Counted from the first letter of the stretch, positions 8,421 through 16,840 are shown. The stretch is 64,000 nucleotides of DNA from Dyadobacter sp. CY323 (GCF_021390245.1 NZ_JAJUXH010000012.1:1-64000), one strand, 5' to 3'. The notes: generated by a model not told the origin, from the letters alone. Numbers and translations: made by a program.

Positions 8421-8439
8421 TTGAGGAGCTTACTTTTTT

Positions 8440-8480
8440 GGCTATTAGCTGTTAGCTTTTAGCCGTTAGCTTTTTGCTAT
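8440..8480. repeat. Heptanucleotide tandem array (AGCTAAC type) over a gene end
   Basis: On the minus strand the sequence reads as near-perfect 7-base units: AGCAAAA, AGCTAAC, GGCTAAA, AGCTAAC, AGCTAAT. The TAA stop of the DUF1801 gene (8452-8454) lies inside one unit, and the array writes the C-terminal residues KLTAKS. It is related in sequence and placement to the array at 131-172. Confidence 0.8.
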
Positions 8481-8847
8481 TTTTTCGGTTTCTTGGGGTT
8501 TCGGCTAGCTTTGCCTTTACTATTTTCTTTATTAAATCTAACGGCATTGGTTTGTTTAATGGGAAATGTACCGAGTTTTTTGAGCCTTTATAACCTGCTA
8601 ATTCCTCTTTTAGCTTCGCTGCCATGGTTTTCGTGACCGGATAAATTGCAACATGTTTTTTCCATCCTGCGAAATAGATTACGTACGATCCATTCAGATT
8701 AAAAGTTGGCATATCGTACGAAATCGCTTCTTCGGCATCCGGGATAACTTCCAGTATGGCCTGTCGGACTTCTTCCAGAATCGAGCGAACTTCGGCCGGG
8801 CAACTGGCGATGTATTCGTCAACTGTTTTTGGTTTTGCGGTTGTCAT
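8452..8847 (-). CDS. DUF1801-domain protein
   Basis: A 131-residue protein of the DUF1801 (YdhG-like) family. Diagnostic segments are VDEYIASCPAEVRSILEEV, EAISYDMPTFNLNG and YFAGWKKHVAIYP. Family members form a small frataxin-like alpha/beta fold. Some have been described as intracellular iron chaperones, but a general function is not established. There is no signal peptide. The C-terminal tail (RKNSKKLTAKS) is basic and partly encoded by the heptamer array. It is convergent with the RES gene. Confidence 0.85.
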   Translation of the reverse strand: MTTAKPKTVDEYIASCPAEVRSILEEVRQAILEVIPDAEEAISYDMPTFNLNGSYVIYFAGWKKHVAIYPVTKTMAAKLKEELAGYKGSKNSVHFPLNKPMPLDLIKKIVKAKLAETPRNRKNSKKLTAKS

Positions 8848-8931
8848 GAGCAGCGAGATTTGAGATGACTATTCTTTTAAAATCTAGGAAGTTGATTAAT
8901 ACCTGCAAAAGACTTTTTGTTAAAAATATAA

Positions 8932-9546
8932 TTGTCAGGCAACCGTTGTGGCACCCAATCCATTATTATCATAGTTCATCCAGTAACGGCATTGATCACA
9001 CTTTCCATCATTCATGAAGCGCAAAATGGTCATAATGTGGCCCGGCGAATGCTTTTTGATTGGTATGGAAAAAGTTTGTACCGACTGGCGAAAAGGTATT
9101 TGTCGGATTCGGCCAAGGCGGAGGATGCAGTTGCTGAGGGATTTTACATTATTCTTAACAAATTAAAAGATTCCCATTTCATTGCCATTCCGCCATTTGA
9201 AATGTGGATGAGGAGGATCGTGGTGAATGAATGTCTGAAAATGCTGAGGCAAGAGAAAAGGTTTGAAACGCTCGGTGAGATTGACAATGAAACCTGGCCG
9301 GTCGATGATGTTACGGTTGAAAATCTGACAGCCGCTCAAATATTTGAAGTGATCGAAGAGCTACCAGCCGGTTATCGCACGGTATTTAATTTGTATGAAA
9401 TAGAAGGCTATTCGCACCCTGAAATCGCGGAAATGCTGAACATTAGCTCTGGAACTTCTAAATCTCAGCTTAGCAAAGCGAAAAGCTTACTGCAACGAAA
9501 AATCATTGAACTCGACCCGGTTTATGCGAAACGAAAAGTTATTTGA
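8932..9546 (+). CDS. ECF-type RNA polymerase sigma factor
   Basis: About 190-204 residues. Region 2 runs about 28-95 (LFDWYGKSLYRLAKRYL, AEDAVAEGFYIILNKL, FEMWMRRIVVNECLKML). Region 4 runs about 130-190 (LPAGYRTVFNLYEIEGYSH, EIAEMLNISSGTSKSQLSKA). The start is uncertain: TTG at 8932 gives an odd N-terminus, while TTG at 8992, just before TLSIIHEAQNG, fits the usual beginning of this family better. Its 3' end overlaps the next gene by 23 bases, and a membrane protein and a barrel protein follow, so this looks like a self-contained cell-envelope regulon operon. Confidence 0.87.
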   Translation: MSGNRCGTQSIIIIVHPVTALITLSIIHEAQNGHNVARRMLFDWYGKSLYRLAKRYLSDSAKAEDAVAEGFYIILNKLKDSHFIAIPPFEMWMRRIVVNECLKMLRQEKRFETLGEIDNETWPVDDVTVENLTAAQIFEVIEELPAGYRTVFNLYEIEGYSHPEIAEMLNISSGTSKSQLSKAKSLLQRKIIELDPVYAKRKVI

Positions 9547-10246
9547 AAAAATAAAGCAAACGACGTGGAGCGAAACGCCGGATGTGGAAGAATGGGACCC
9601 CGAAAAAGTGTGGGCCTATATTGAAAAAAAGCACGAAAATAAGAAAATCTGGCTTTGGTGGCCGTATGCGGCAGCTTCCATTCTATTAATCGTCGGGATT
9701 TGGTTTTCAACTGACAAAGTGGATCATCCTGTTAATGTTGTGAAAGAGGAGATTGCTAAGTCGGATGTCGTGAAACCAGAGATTGGAATTAAACTAAAAC
9801 TTGAAAAATCGGAATTGATCACTTCTAAAAAAAGCATTTCAAAACCTTTAACGCACAAAAAATATCTCACTAAAAACGATACAAATGCATTTAATGAGGA
9901 TGTAATTGAATCTTATACTCTGAATGAAGATACAATCCCGCCAACCAAAATAGATACCATTCAAACTCCGGAGTTGAATGCGAATCTACCGCTAGTCGCT
10001 ATCAAACCAGATGAAAAACCAAGAGAGAAAGTGCTGGTCGCCAAAATCGCTTTTCCCGAACAAAAACCGGTCGAGCTGACGGGCTTGCAGAAAATGTTTG
10101 AGCTCGCGAGGAGAGAAAGGGAAGCCCGAAAAATGCGTATCCAATTGATTGACAGTAAAAAAGAAAGTGGCTTCTGGTCGTTTGTCCACCATAGTTTTGT
10201 TGAAAATCCTACGTCTGCTGAGCCAGCCCAATTGCCCAAAGAATAA
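9524..10246 (+). CDS. Putative membrane-bound anti-sigma factor
   Basis: About 240 residues from the ATG at 9524, inside the end of the sigma gene. The cytoplasmic N-terminus (about 1-42) includes LFEKIKQTTW and EEWDPEKVWAYIEKK. One membrane segment follows (about 45-62, WWPYAAASILLIVGIWF), then about 175 residues of periplasmic, charged, low-complexity sequence. I see no zinc-binding anti-sigma motif and no FecR domain. The anti-sigma role is inferred from topology and the translational overlap with the sigma gene. Confidence 0.65.
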   Translation: MRNEKLFEKIKQTTWSETPDVEEWDPEKVWAYIEKKHENKKIWLWWPYAAASILLIVGIWFSTDKVDHPVNVVKEEIAKSDVVKPEIGIKLKLEKSELITSKKSISKPLTHKKYLTKNDTNAFNEDVIESYTLNEDTIPPTKIDTIQTPELNANLPLVAIKPDEKPREKVLVAKIAFPEQKPVELTGLQKMFELARREREARKMRIQLIDSKKESGFWSFVHHSFVENPTSAEPAQLPKE

Positions 10247-10282
10247 TAAAATCACATTTAGTCAAACTTAAATTTATTAGCC

Positions 10283-11353
10283 ATGAATCCGATCTTCCTT
10301 TCGTTGGGAATGCTATTGTCACATCCCAACAGTAATGCAGCCGCCGACACGATCATCTTGAATGCAGGTGATAACAGTAAGGTTATTTTTTACGGAAAGT
10401 CTGCCGATGACCTGAAAAATCTTGAATTGCTCGATCTGAACAAGATTATCAAGGACCTTAATCAAAAACAAAACGACTCAGATCCCGCTCAACACCAGCA
10501 CGTGAAGTTGGACGAAAAGGGTTTCGTGAATCCTTCCTCGCAGGAACCGACGCTGAACTGGAAGCAGCGATATTTACAAAACACGTTTTTGAACCTGCAT
10601 ATTGGAAAGGGGACCGATGTAAACCGTTTTGTTTTCTTCCAGCCCGCACCATCACTTTTAAATCATCCCACCGCGCGACTGACAAGTGAGATTGTGCTGC
10701 AAAACAAACTAACGACCAATCTCTCCGTGGTTCACGATGAAAAATTGTTGGACCGACCGAAAGTTGCCATTTCACTGCGTTATGGACTTGGGGTCGGGTT
10801 TAATATTCAGAGATATCTGCATTGGAATCTGGTGCAGGATGTCCCGGCTTTGGACGTAAATGAAGTAACAACACGGGCTCATGAGTTGCTGCAAAAAGAA
10901 GGTATTGTTCCATTTCAATCCGATTTCAATGCGTTTCAAGGCTTTGTGCATTTCGCGCCGCGCATTTCATTGAAGGATTCGAAAGGACGATCCACATTTT
11001 ACGCGAGCGCCGGTGTCAGGTTGAATTACAATAAAATTATCGAGAATGTAATTCCGTCTCAATACGCATCATCTATGAGCGTCAACAGTACCCGTGGCGG
11101 AACGATTGCAAACCATGGGCCGGTTACCAGCGGCGGCGGGTATGGTGTTTACAGCGAAAACAGCAACTTCGGAGTAAGTTACCTGGCTGAAATCGGATAT
11201 AAATGGATTGGCGTCTTTGTAAATTACGATCCCGGCTACGTCACGCTGAACACAAAACTCAATGCAAATCAAGACAGGCCCACGTCCGGTTTCTCACAAT
11301 TTAAAACAGACAAAATCGGCTACATTTCTTTTGGCGTCAAGCTTGGGCGGTGA
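10283..11353 (+). CDS. Outer-membrane beta-barrel-like protein in a sigma operon
   Basis: A 356-residue protein whose short hydrophobic N-terminus (MNPIFLSLGMLLSHPNSNAAA) suits a signal peptide. After a polar linker, the region from about 90 has alternating polar/hydrophobic strands with aromatic ends (ISLRYGLGVGFNIQRYL, TFYASAGVRLNYNKII, VSYLAEIGYKWIGVFVNY). It ends in GYISFGVKLGR, like a terminal beta-strand. I do not recognise a named family. It lies 36 bases downstream of the putative anti-sigma gene and is probably the envelope component sensed or controlled by the sigma pair. Confidence 0.6.
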   Translation: MNPIFLSLGMLLSHPNSNAAADTIILNAGDNSKVIFYGKSADDLKNLELLDLNKIIKDLNQKQNDSDPAQHQHVKLDEKGFVNPSSQEPTLNWKQRYLQNTFLNLHIGKGTDVNRFVFFQPAPSLLNHPTARLTSEIVLQNKLTTNLSVVHDEKLLDRPKVAISLRYGLGVGFNIQRYLHWNLVQDVPALDVNEVTTRAHELLQKEGIVPFQSDFNAFQGFVHFAPRISLKDSKGRSTFYASAGVRLNYNKIIENVIPSQYASSMSVNSTRGGTIANHGPVTSGGGYGVYSENSNFGVSYLAEIGYKWIGVFVNYDPGYVTLNTKLNANQDRPTSGFSQFKTDKIGYISFGVKLGR

Positions 11354-11376
11354 TTTAAATGGCAAACCGGACTTCC

Positions 11377-11682
11377 TTAAAACCGGATCGAAAGTTCGAT
11401 TCGCCCGCCAAGTCCGAGTTCCACAATTTTTTGAAGTGTCGAAAGCCGCACTTCTTTGATGTTATTCTCGATTTTTGAAATGTAGGACTTTGTGGTGCCG
11501 ACTTTCACAGCCAATTCTTCTTGCGTTAATCCTTTTTCAAGTCGGGCCTCCTGAAGGAGTGCGCCGACTTTGAAATTTTCGTAACCTGCTTCGAGCATAT
11601 CGCGTTTCACGGTCCCGACTTTCCCGTAAAACTCCTCTTTGAACTCGTCCAGCGTGGTAATGTCACTTTTTTTCGCTCTCAT
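11377..11682 (-). CDS. Xre-family antitoxin (HigA-type)
   Basis: About 101 residues from the ATG at 11682. The frame extends upstream to 11784, but that part overlaps the toxin and reads as a basic shadow. A helix-turn-helix covers about 37-95 (LLQEARLEKGLTQEELAVKV, TKSYISKIENNIKEVRLSTL), a classical Xre/Cro fold. It follows the RelE/HigB-type toxin with a 20-base overlap. The order toxin then antitoxin is that of higBA. It probably binds the toxin and represses the operon. Confidence 0.87.
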   Translation of the reverse strand: MRAKKSDITTLDEFKEEFYGKVGTVKRDMLEAGYENFKVGALLQEARLEKGLTQEELAVKVGTTKSYISKIENNIKEVRLSTLQKIVELGLGGRIELSIRF

Positions 11683-12016
11683 ATTCCTCTTTAATTTTAA
11701 GTGCCTTTTTAATTTCCTGTCTCGGCGTTTTCTGTGTTTTCTTTTGGAAACCGTTCGCCAAAACAACAAGCTTTCCTTTATCAAAAAAACAGAAAATGCG
11801 AAAGATATCGCTACCCGTCTGAATCCTTATTTCATAGAGCCCGTCCGTATTTTCAATATGTTTTAGAAATGACTCCGGTACCCTATTCAGCTCTGAAATC
11901 AAATCCAGCGTCCAGATAACCTTCTCTTTAACTTTTTCATTTTGCTCCCGGAAAAATTCACGAAAGTAATCTTTGTAAAAAATAATAGTGCGCTCCTTCT
12001 GTTTTTGATCTGCCAT
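11663..12016 (-). CDS. RelE/HigB-family toxin (phage Gp49-like)
   Basis: A 117-residue toxin of the HigB/Gp49-like branch of the RelE superfamily. The conserved core is ENTDGLYEIRIQTGSDIFRI followed by FFDKGKLVVLANGFQKKTQK and a basic helical tail. Related toxins cleave mRNA on the ribosome. It is first in a two-gene operon with an overlapping Xre antitoxin. Confidence 0.88.
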   Translation of the reverse strand: MADQKQKERTIIFYKDYFREFFREQNEKVKEKVIWTLDLISELNRVPESFLKHIENTDGLYEIRIQTGSDIFRIFCFFDKGKLVVLANGFQKKTQKTPRQEIKKALKIKEEYESEKK

Positions 12017-12384
12017 ACAAATGTATAAAAAGTTGCCCGAAAGTGAAACTTATCCAAGATTTATTTTTCAACCATTGTCAAAAAATTCTTGGACTCTTTC
12101 TTGGTACGGACAACATCAAAAAAAGTAACGCAACTAAAAGTGAAAGTTTTTGAAAGTTTGAAATCTCAATGGAAGATGCTATGTTTACCACGTCCAATAT
12201 CTACTAAGTGCATTAGCGCCGCCGAACTTTTTACGTCGGCATTTTCAATGCCTATACATCTGCGTATACCGATGAGCGGTGTCGTGGCTACCGTAATTGT
12301 TTGAACACAATTGCTCTTAGTAGAGTTGGACAACGGCAAGTGCGGCACCGTTTTTTGCTGCATTAACTTCCAATTCAACTAGTT
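12017..12384. other. Gene-poor interval with structured elements
   Basis: About 370 bases with no convincing gene. Two short open frames (12089-12304 plus and 12166-12378 minus) overlap on opposite strands and show no recognisable domain. The left part is AT-rich with purine-rich tracts. The right part holds the nested inverted repeats described at 12277-12356. It may be the upstream region of the small gene at 12385 or the remains of a decayed element. Confidence 0.4.
12277..12356 (+). ncRNA. Candidate structured RNA or terminator
   Basis: A 10-bp stem (12277-12286 with 12341-12350, three of the pairs G-U) encloses a perfect 6-bp hairpin (12295-12300 with 12307-12312). Six Ts follow directly at 12351-12356. 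This resembles a small RNA ending in a U tract, but the large loop between the stem arms makes it weak as a simple terminator. No promoter was identified. Confidence 0.3.
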
Positions 12385-12642
12385 ATGCACACCAGTGAAA
12401 ATTCATTAACACAAAATCTTACTGCAGAACAATTATTGAAAAGCTTCCTCAGCCCGGACGTAGATTTGGTCGAGCTAGAAAGGGTCCAAAGTGACTTGAT
12501 AATGAGTTACTTCAATCCATCAGAAGAAGGTTATCCCTCACCGGAACGGGCAGTACAGGTTTTGGAGCAAAGTCAGGTAATGATCAAAATGATACGCCAG
12601 ATTTCTGACTTCGGGAAAGGTAGTGGCGTGAGAAGATGGTAA
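12385..12642 (+). CDS. Small protein of unknown function
   Basis: An 85-residue open frame starting with ATG. The predicted protein is acidic at the start and helical (LTAEQLLKSFLSPDVDLVEL, RAVQVLEQSQVMIKMIRQIS), without signal peptide, membrane segment or known motif. Codon use looks coding and the helices are well formed, so it is probably a real gene. The basic C-terminal residues GVRRW look ragged and could mark a truncated end. It lies directly after a structured gene-poor interval and converges on the DUF1569 gene. Confidence 0.5.
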   Translation: MHTSENSLTQNLTAEQLLKSFLSPDVDLVELERVQSDLIMSYFNPSEEGYPSPERAVQVLEQSQVMIKMIRQISDFGKGSGVRRW

Positions 12643-12661
12643 AAAGCGTTTTTTGACGATC

Positions 12662-13120
12662 TCAAATCAGCCGGAATTGCCGAAAATGGTGCCCGAAATG
12701 CTTGCCGTGCCAGATGATCCATTCGTTGTGAGTCAATGGCCCGAAGCCGGAATGAATTGTTGTCGCAGCTGGATTTTCTACGTAGTAGAAATCGAACGTT
12801 TTTAGCTCGTCGAGCAATTCTTCAATTGCTGCCGGAATGTCGGCGCAACGGTTTGCAGTATTCGGATCGCCAAAACCGCCAATGCCACGCGGCATTTCGA
12901 AATCGCCGTAAATGGCGGATTCTTTTCGCATTAGTGCTTCTTCGAGAGGAATATCCAGATCCGCAAACCTCTTTCCGTTTGTGTATGAGACATTCTCCGA
13001 CAAATGTTCGATCATTTTTTGAGGAGTCATTAGTCCCCAAGTCGGCAGTGTATTCGGCGCCAGGCTTTCAAGCATTGCTTGTAGCCTGACGCGATCTGTA
13101 ATGTCAACAATAGGCGGCAT
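12662..13120 (-). CDS. DUF1569 / DinB-superfamily protein
   Basis: A 152-residue protein of the DUF1569 branch of the DinB four-helix-bundle superfamily. The N-terminal helix contains TWGLMTPQKMIEHLSENV. The C-terminus is His-rich: HNEWIIWHGKHFGHHFRQF (about 131-149). The early His of MIEHLSE and the paired C-terminal His residues fit the metal site typical of DinB folds. Substrate unknown. Soluble, single gene. Confidence 0.8.
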   Translation of the reverse strand: MPPIVDITDRVRLQAMLESLAPNTLPTWGLMTPQKMIEHLSENVSYTNGKRFADLDIPLEEALMRKESAIYGDFEMPRGIGGFGDPNTANRCADIPAAIEELLDELKTFDFYYVENPAATTIHSGFGPLTHNEWIIWHGKHFGHHFRQFRLI

Positions 13121-13167
13121 GTGGGATTTGGAGGTAGGTTATTGAAATCCCCGGGAAAAAGCAAACT

Positions 13168-14508
13168 CTACTCAATCGTCACAATCTCGCCCAGCGCCTC
13201 ACTGATGCGGGGCGTCGCACCGGGCACCGTTACGATCAGGTACACTTCATATTTGCCACTCGAAACATCGGTCGGAATCGGGAACTGGGTAAAAACCTGG
13301 AAGAAACAATCTGTGTAAAACCTTGCCGGCAAGCTGTTTAGCAAATGTTCCTTTTTCGTTTCCCGGTTGACGAGTTTCAATTTAAAGTCCGCGGTTTCTG
13401 TCACATCTGAATTTTCGTTGGCGGTTGTGAACCAGGTATTTGCAAGAATATCCTGCGATCGGGCAAGTGTTTTGGTTTCTTTATAATACTTGCATTCGCC
13501 GGTTTGCAGCAAACTCGGCTGCGACAAAGAGACAATATAAGGTTGGGAATCAAATGCAATGAAATTCAGGTTCGAAAGTCTCGGATTCAGTTTGCCTCCA
13601 TATTCCTTTCCATTCACAAATAACTTTGCACGGTAGTTACCAAATGGCATATCCGCAGGCAGCTTCACATTCAGATTGTTATGATCTTCCCAGGTTAGCT
13701 TGATCTTTCTGGCAGGCACAAAATCGTTTTCAATTTCCATGGTATACTCAGCATCCGGCAAAATGTTATAACCCCGCACGCTCAGTGATCGGTTGGCCGG
13801 ATAAACCTTCCAGCCCGAAAGATCGAGGTTCAGGTCTCCATATTTCACATTTATGAGTTTTGGGAAATCAACCTTTTTTTCTCCCACCTTAATAACGGGT
13901 TTGAAATTCCCGGCTGGTGTATTAACCGGAAAATAAACGGCAAGTCGCGATGCCCCGGCGGAGTCCGACCCCAATGCAGTGGATATACTGAAAACCTCTG
14001 CACCGGTCGTTTGATCCGTTAAAATAACCTGCACATCTTCGCTCAACTTTCCACTTTCGTTGGCGAACGGATAGCTGCCAACGTTCGTTACAAGCAGCTC
14101 GGTAAACGCAGTTTGATCAATAGTAATATCAATGTCTTTTTGTGCGCCGACAATCTTAAAAGGATCAGCTGGAATGACATGGATCCGGAAATCAAAATTT
14201 CCATGCACGCTACTCCTCGTCTGTATGCCCACAGGCCTTGCTTCAAATTCCAATCCCTGACTAATATCCGTCACAAGTTGAAATTGATTGTTCAATTTGA
14301 CAGTTGGCTTTATTACATCTCCAAATGCATACCCCGCAGGAAGCGTCACAAAAACCTGATTGTCAACCATTTTAATATTCTCATCGCTCACGCCGACAAT
14401 CTTAAATTCCTTCACGACGGAATTGATGTCGCCGGTAAATGGCTCAGGCTCATTTTTATCTTTACAACCCAGGAATGCGATCAGGAGTAGGAAGCAGATT
14501 TTTTTCAT
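13168..14508 (-). CDS. Surface lipoprotein, paralogue A
   Basis: A 446-residue lipoprotein with a lipobox LIAFLGC (Cys about residue 15). The N-terminal domain (about 28-110) has the pattern EFKIVGVSDENIKMV, then VTLPAGYAFGDVIKPTVKL, resembling DUF5018-type domains of Bacteroidota lipoproteins. Two or three beta-sandwich domains follow. It is 12 bases downstream of a paralogue of near-equal length with matching segments (FVPARKIKLTWEDHNNLNV, SLSQPSLLQTG), so the pair arose by tandem duplication. No catalytic motif is seen; a surface binding or adhesive role is possible. Confidence 0.65.
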   Translation of the reverse strand: MKKICFLLLIAFLGCKDKNEPEPFTGDINSVVKEFKIVGVSDENIKMVDNQVFVTLPAGYAFGDVIKPTVKLNNQFQLVTDISQGLEFEARPVGIQTRSSVHGNFDFRIHVIPADPFKIVGAQKDIDITIDQTAFTELLVTNVGSYPFANESGKLSEDVQVILTDQTTGAEVFSISTALGSDSAGASRLAVYFPVNTPAGNFKPVIKVGEKKVDFPKLINVKYGDLNLDLSGWKVYPANRSLSVRGYNILPDAEYTMEIENDFVPARKIKLTWEDHNNLNVKLPADMPFGNYRAKLFVNGKEYGGKLNPRLSNLNFIAFDSQPYIVSLSQPSLLQTGECKYYKETKTLARSQDILANTWFTTANENSDVTETADFKLKLVNRETKKEHLLNSLPARFYTDCFFQVFTQFPIPTDVSSGKYEVYLIVTVPGATPRISEALGEIVTIE

Positions 14509-14520
14509 GACAAGGCAAGT

Positions 14521-15852
14521 TTATTGAATGGTGAGTATTCTCGGGTATCTTCCACTTATAGTAGCCGTCCCGGCAGCCCAAACGAGATAGGCTTCATACT
14601 CGCCATTCGGAATTTCATTGGGGATTGTGTACGGAGAATACACTTGCATACCGTGCGGGAGACCGACTGAAACGCCCGGGTTTTTCAGAATAAACTCTTT
14701 ATTAGTAGTTCTGTTGACAAGTTTCAAATTATTTTCCCTGAATTCGGTGGACCAGGCTACATTTATGAGTAAAGCTTCACTTCTGGAAATCGCCGTAGCA
14801 TCCTCATAATACTCGACGGAATGGGGGCCAAATGTCTTTTTCATAGAAGGTTGTGAAACGGATTTGATGATGAGATCGTCATTCGATTTTCGATAAAATA
14901 GATCTGCATATCCCCGGAATGGGCTCCTTTCTTTCGCCAGAATTTCCCCATTGACCAGCGTAGTGACCTTGTAAGAATCCAATGGTAAATCTTTGGGAAT
15001 AGCAGCTGTGAGATTGTAATAGTCTTTTCGCGTAAGGGAAATCTTTCTGCTTCCGATAAAATCATTTTCGAGAATCGCTTCATAGACATTGCCCGGAGCG
15101 ATATTGTAACCGTGCATAACCAACTCGGATGACGAAGGGGTAATGTGATCGAAACCATTATAAAGTACGAGTTCTCCATAATTTATAGCGATTGTAGCAG
15201 GTAGCTTGGCCGTCTTATCTCCCCACTGGATCGTAGCCTCATATTCACCAACTTTGGCAGTTAGTGGAAAATCAATCAGAACATGCATGTTAAGCGAATC
15301 ATGGCCCTTGTCCCATGACGTTCCGCTTAAAACACTGCCATCTGCCTTATTCTTCACAATTACTATCGGTGTTCTGTAAACGTCGCCCAAATCATTAACG
15401 GTTACCCCGGTGCCAGGTAAAGAAACGGCAAACTTCACCTGCATGGGAACATTGGGATTAATGGTAAGATCGTAGCGCTGCTCGGACGAAAGAATCGCAA
15501 TTGGCTCCTCTGTAAGTACGACAACATCATAATGCCTTGGTTGAAACTTCTCACTTTCCAGTGTAAACGATACGTTTTCCCCCTCAAAATTGAATCCACT
15601 CATGATATCGGCCGGCACCTTGAAATGCTCCGTTACCGTGACAGTGGGTTTCAAAAAATCCCCCTGAAAGCCTGCAGGAAGCTTAATTTTAACAACTTGC
15701 TTTTGAATATCTATATTTTCATCCGGAATGCCTGGAATGGAAAACGATTTGATACCAAGCGTCTCCCTATCCGAATTAGGACCTAGATCTTTTTCCTGTT
15801 TTTTGCACCCAAGTATAAAAAGGATCAGAGCGGAGAGAAGAAGTTTTTTCAT
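14521..15852 (-). CDS. Surface lipoprotein, paralogue B
   Basis: A 443-residue lipoprotein with lipobox LFILGC (Cys about 16). It has the same layout as paralogue A: N-terminal domain SFSIPGIPDENIDIQ, then VKIKLPAGFQGDFLKPTVTV, a middle domain with ILSSEQRYDLTI, and IGSRKISLTRKDYYNLTAAI and IKSVSQPSMKKTF blocks that align with those of A. It is first in the two-gene operon. Divergence between the copies is high, so the duplication is old. No SusC/SusD neighbours are present. Confidence 0.65.
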   Translation of the reverse strand: MKKLLLSALILFILGCKKQEKDLGPNSDRETLGIKSFSIPGIPDENIDIQKQVVKIKLPAGFQGDFLKPTVTVTEHFKVPADIMSGFNFEGENVSFTLESEKFQPRHYDVVVLTEEPIAILSSEQRYDLTINPNVPMQVKFAVSLPGTGVTVNDLGDVYRTPIVIVKNKADGSVLSGTSWDKGHDSLNMHVLIDFPLTAKVGEYEATIQWGDKTAKLPATIAINYGELVLYNGFDHITPSSSELVMHGYNIAPGNVYEAILENDFIGSRKISLTRKDYYNLTAAIPKDLPLDSYKVTTLVNGEILAKERSPFRGYADLFYRKSNDDLIIKSVSQPSMKKTFGPHSVEYYEDATAISRSEALLINVAWSTEFRENNLKLVNRTTNKEFILKNPGVSVGLPHGMQVYSPYTIPNEIPNGEYEAYLVWAAGTATISGRYPRILTIQ

Positions 15853-15974
15853 GAGACATAGATGCTTTCTAATGACTTAGGTGACATTTATTAATGGAAA
15901 ATTACTGTTTTTACTTTAATAAATATCACCGAAGTGTATAAAAAGTTACATAAATTCCTGTCCGACAATGATAA

Positions 15975-16106
15975 TTACCTCCCAGGCCCCTGACTGCCTC
16001 CGGCAGCGGTTACTATAGTACTTGTTGTGAACGAGGAGCCTTTTGTTCCGTCAGTGTAATTTCCAGCCGAAAACAGTCCATTGTAGTTGACGCCCGCGGC
16101 AAATAA
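15975..16106 (-). pseudogene. Possible C-terminal gene remnant in the 15853-16162 gap
   Basis: The 310-base gap between the lipoprotein genes and the response regulator contains a 43-codon minus-strand frame with no start codon, bounded by TGA (16107-16109) and TAA (15975-15977). It reads AAGVNYNGLFSAGNYTDG followed by a Ser/Thr/Gly-rich end. Its GC content and composition look like coding sequence, unlike the flanking AT-rich stretch 15870-15970. It may be the tail of a lost extracytoplasmic protein. Chance remains possible. Confidence 0.3.
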
Positions 16107-16162
16107 TCACAACCTTTTACGCTGCCAGCCAATTTTCTGATGCAAAACTTCAATAAATGATT

Positions 16163-16837
16163 TCAAACGATCAGCTTATAGCCAATCCCTCTGATATTAA
16201 CAATCTGTATACCAGGATCTTCGCGCAAGTAACGTCGTAGTCGGGTAATGAATACATCCAGACTTCGCCCATTAAAAAACGAATCGTCACCCCAGAGTTC
16301 TTTCAGCACCGAGCTGCGTTCGAGCACCTGATTTTTTTGTTCAAAAAGCCTTCGTAGCAACTCGGCCTCGCGATGCGAAAGAAGTACTTCCTGGCCATTG
16401 AATGTCAATTTTTGCTTGGCAGGATCAAACGAATACCGGCTGATCTGAACGACGGATGTAGTATCCTGTTTCTGCATTTTCGGACGCAAAAGCGCATTCA
16501 TTCTCACGATCAATTCGTCGAGACTAAATGGTTTTTTGAGGTAGTCATTTCCTCCCAATTCAAAGCCCCGAACCACATCGGCCGTCTGTGACCGTGCGGT
16601 GAGAAAGAGAATGGGCACATTCTGATTTTCCTTCCTGATCTGCTCAACCATCGTGAAACCATCCATATCCGGCATCATTACGTCGGCAACGACAATGTCG
16701 GGCTGGTGTTCGCGAAATTGTTCCAAACCTGCATTCCCATTTTCCACATGAACTACTGTGAAGCCCCTGAAAATCAGACTATCCCGGACAATCATGCCCA
16801 GCGCGGGTTCATCCTCGACTAATAAAACTTTTGGCAT
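16163..16837 (-). CDS. OmpR-family response regulator
   Basis: A 224-residue regulator with a receiver domain (1-115) and a winged-helix DNA-binding domain (about 125-222). The acidic pocket is E8/D9, the phospho-acceptor is D52 (VVADVMMPDMDG) and the conserved Lys is K102 in YLKKPF. The effector has LSHREAELLRRLF and SLDVFITRLRRYL. It resembles RprY of Bacteroides. It lies 3 bases downstream of its kinase. Likely targets are the 10-bp-spaced direct repeats in front of the kinase and of the GLPGLI operon. Confidence 0.93.
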   Translation of the reverse strand: MPKVLLVEDEPALGMIVRDSLIFRGFTVVHVENGNAGLEQFREHQPDIVVADVMMPDMDGFTMVEQIRKENQNVPILFLTARSQTADVVRGFELGGNDYLKKPFSLDELIVRMNALLRPKMQKQDTTSVVQISRYSFDPAKQKLTFNGQEVLLSHREAELLRRLFEQKNQVLERSSVLKELWGDDSFFNGRSLDVFITRLRRYLREDPGIQIVNIRGIGYKLIV

Positions 16838-16840
16838 CCG

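Noticed and set aside
12089-12378. Two short overlapping frames on opposite strands
   Set aside because: Neither has a domain, a good start context or coding bias, and they exclude each other.
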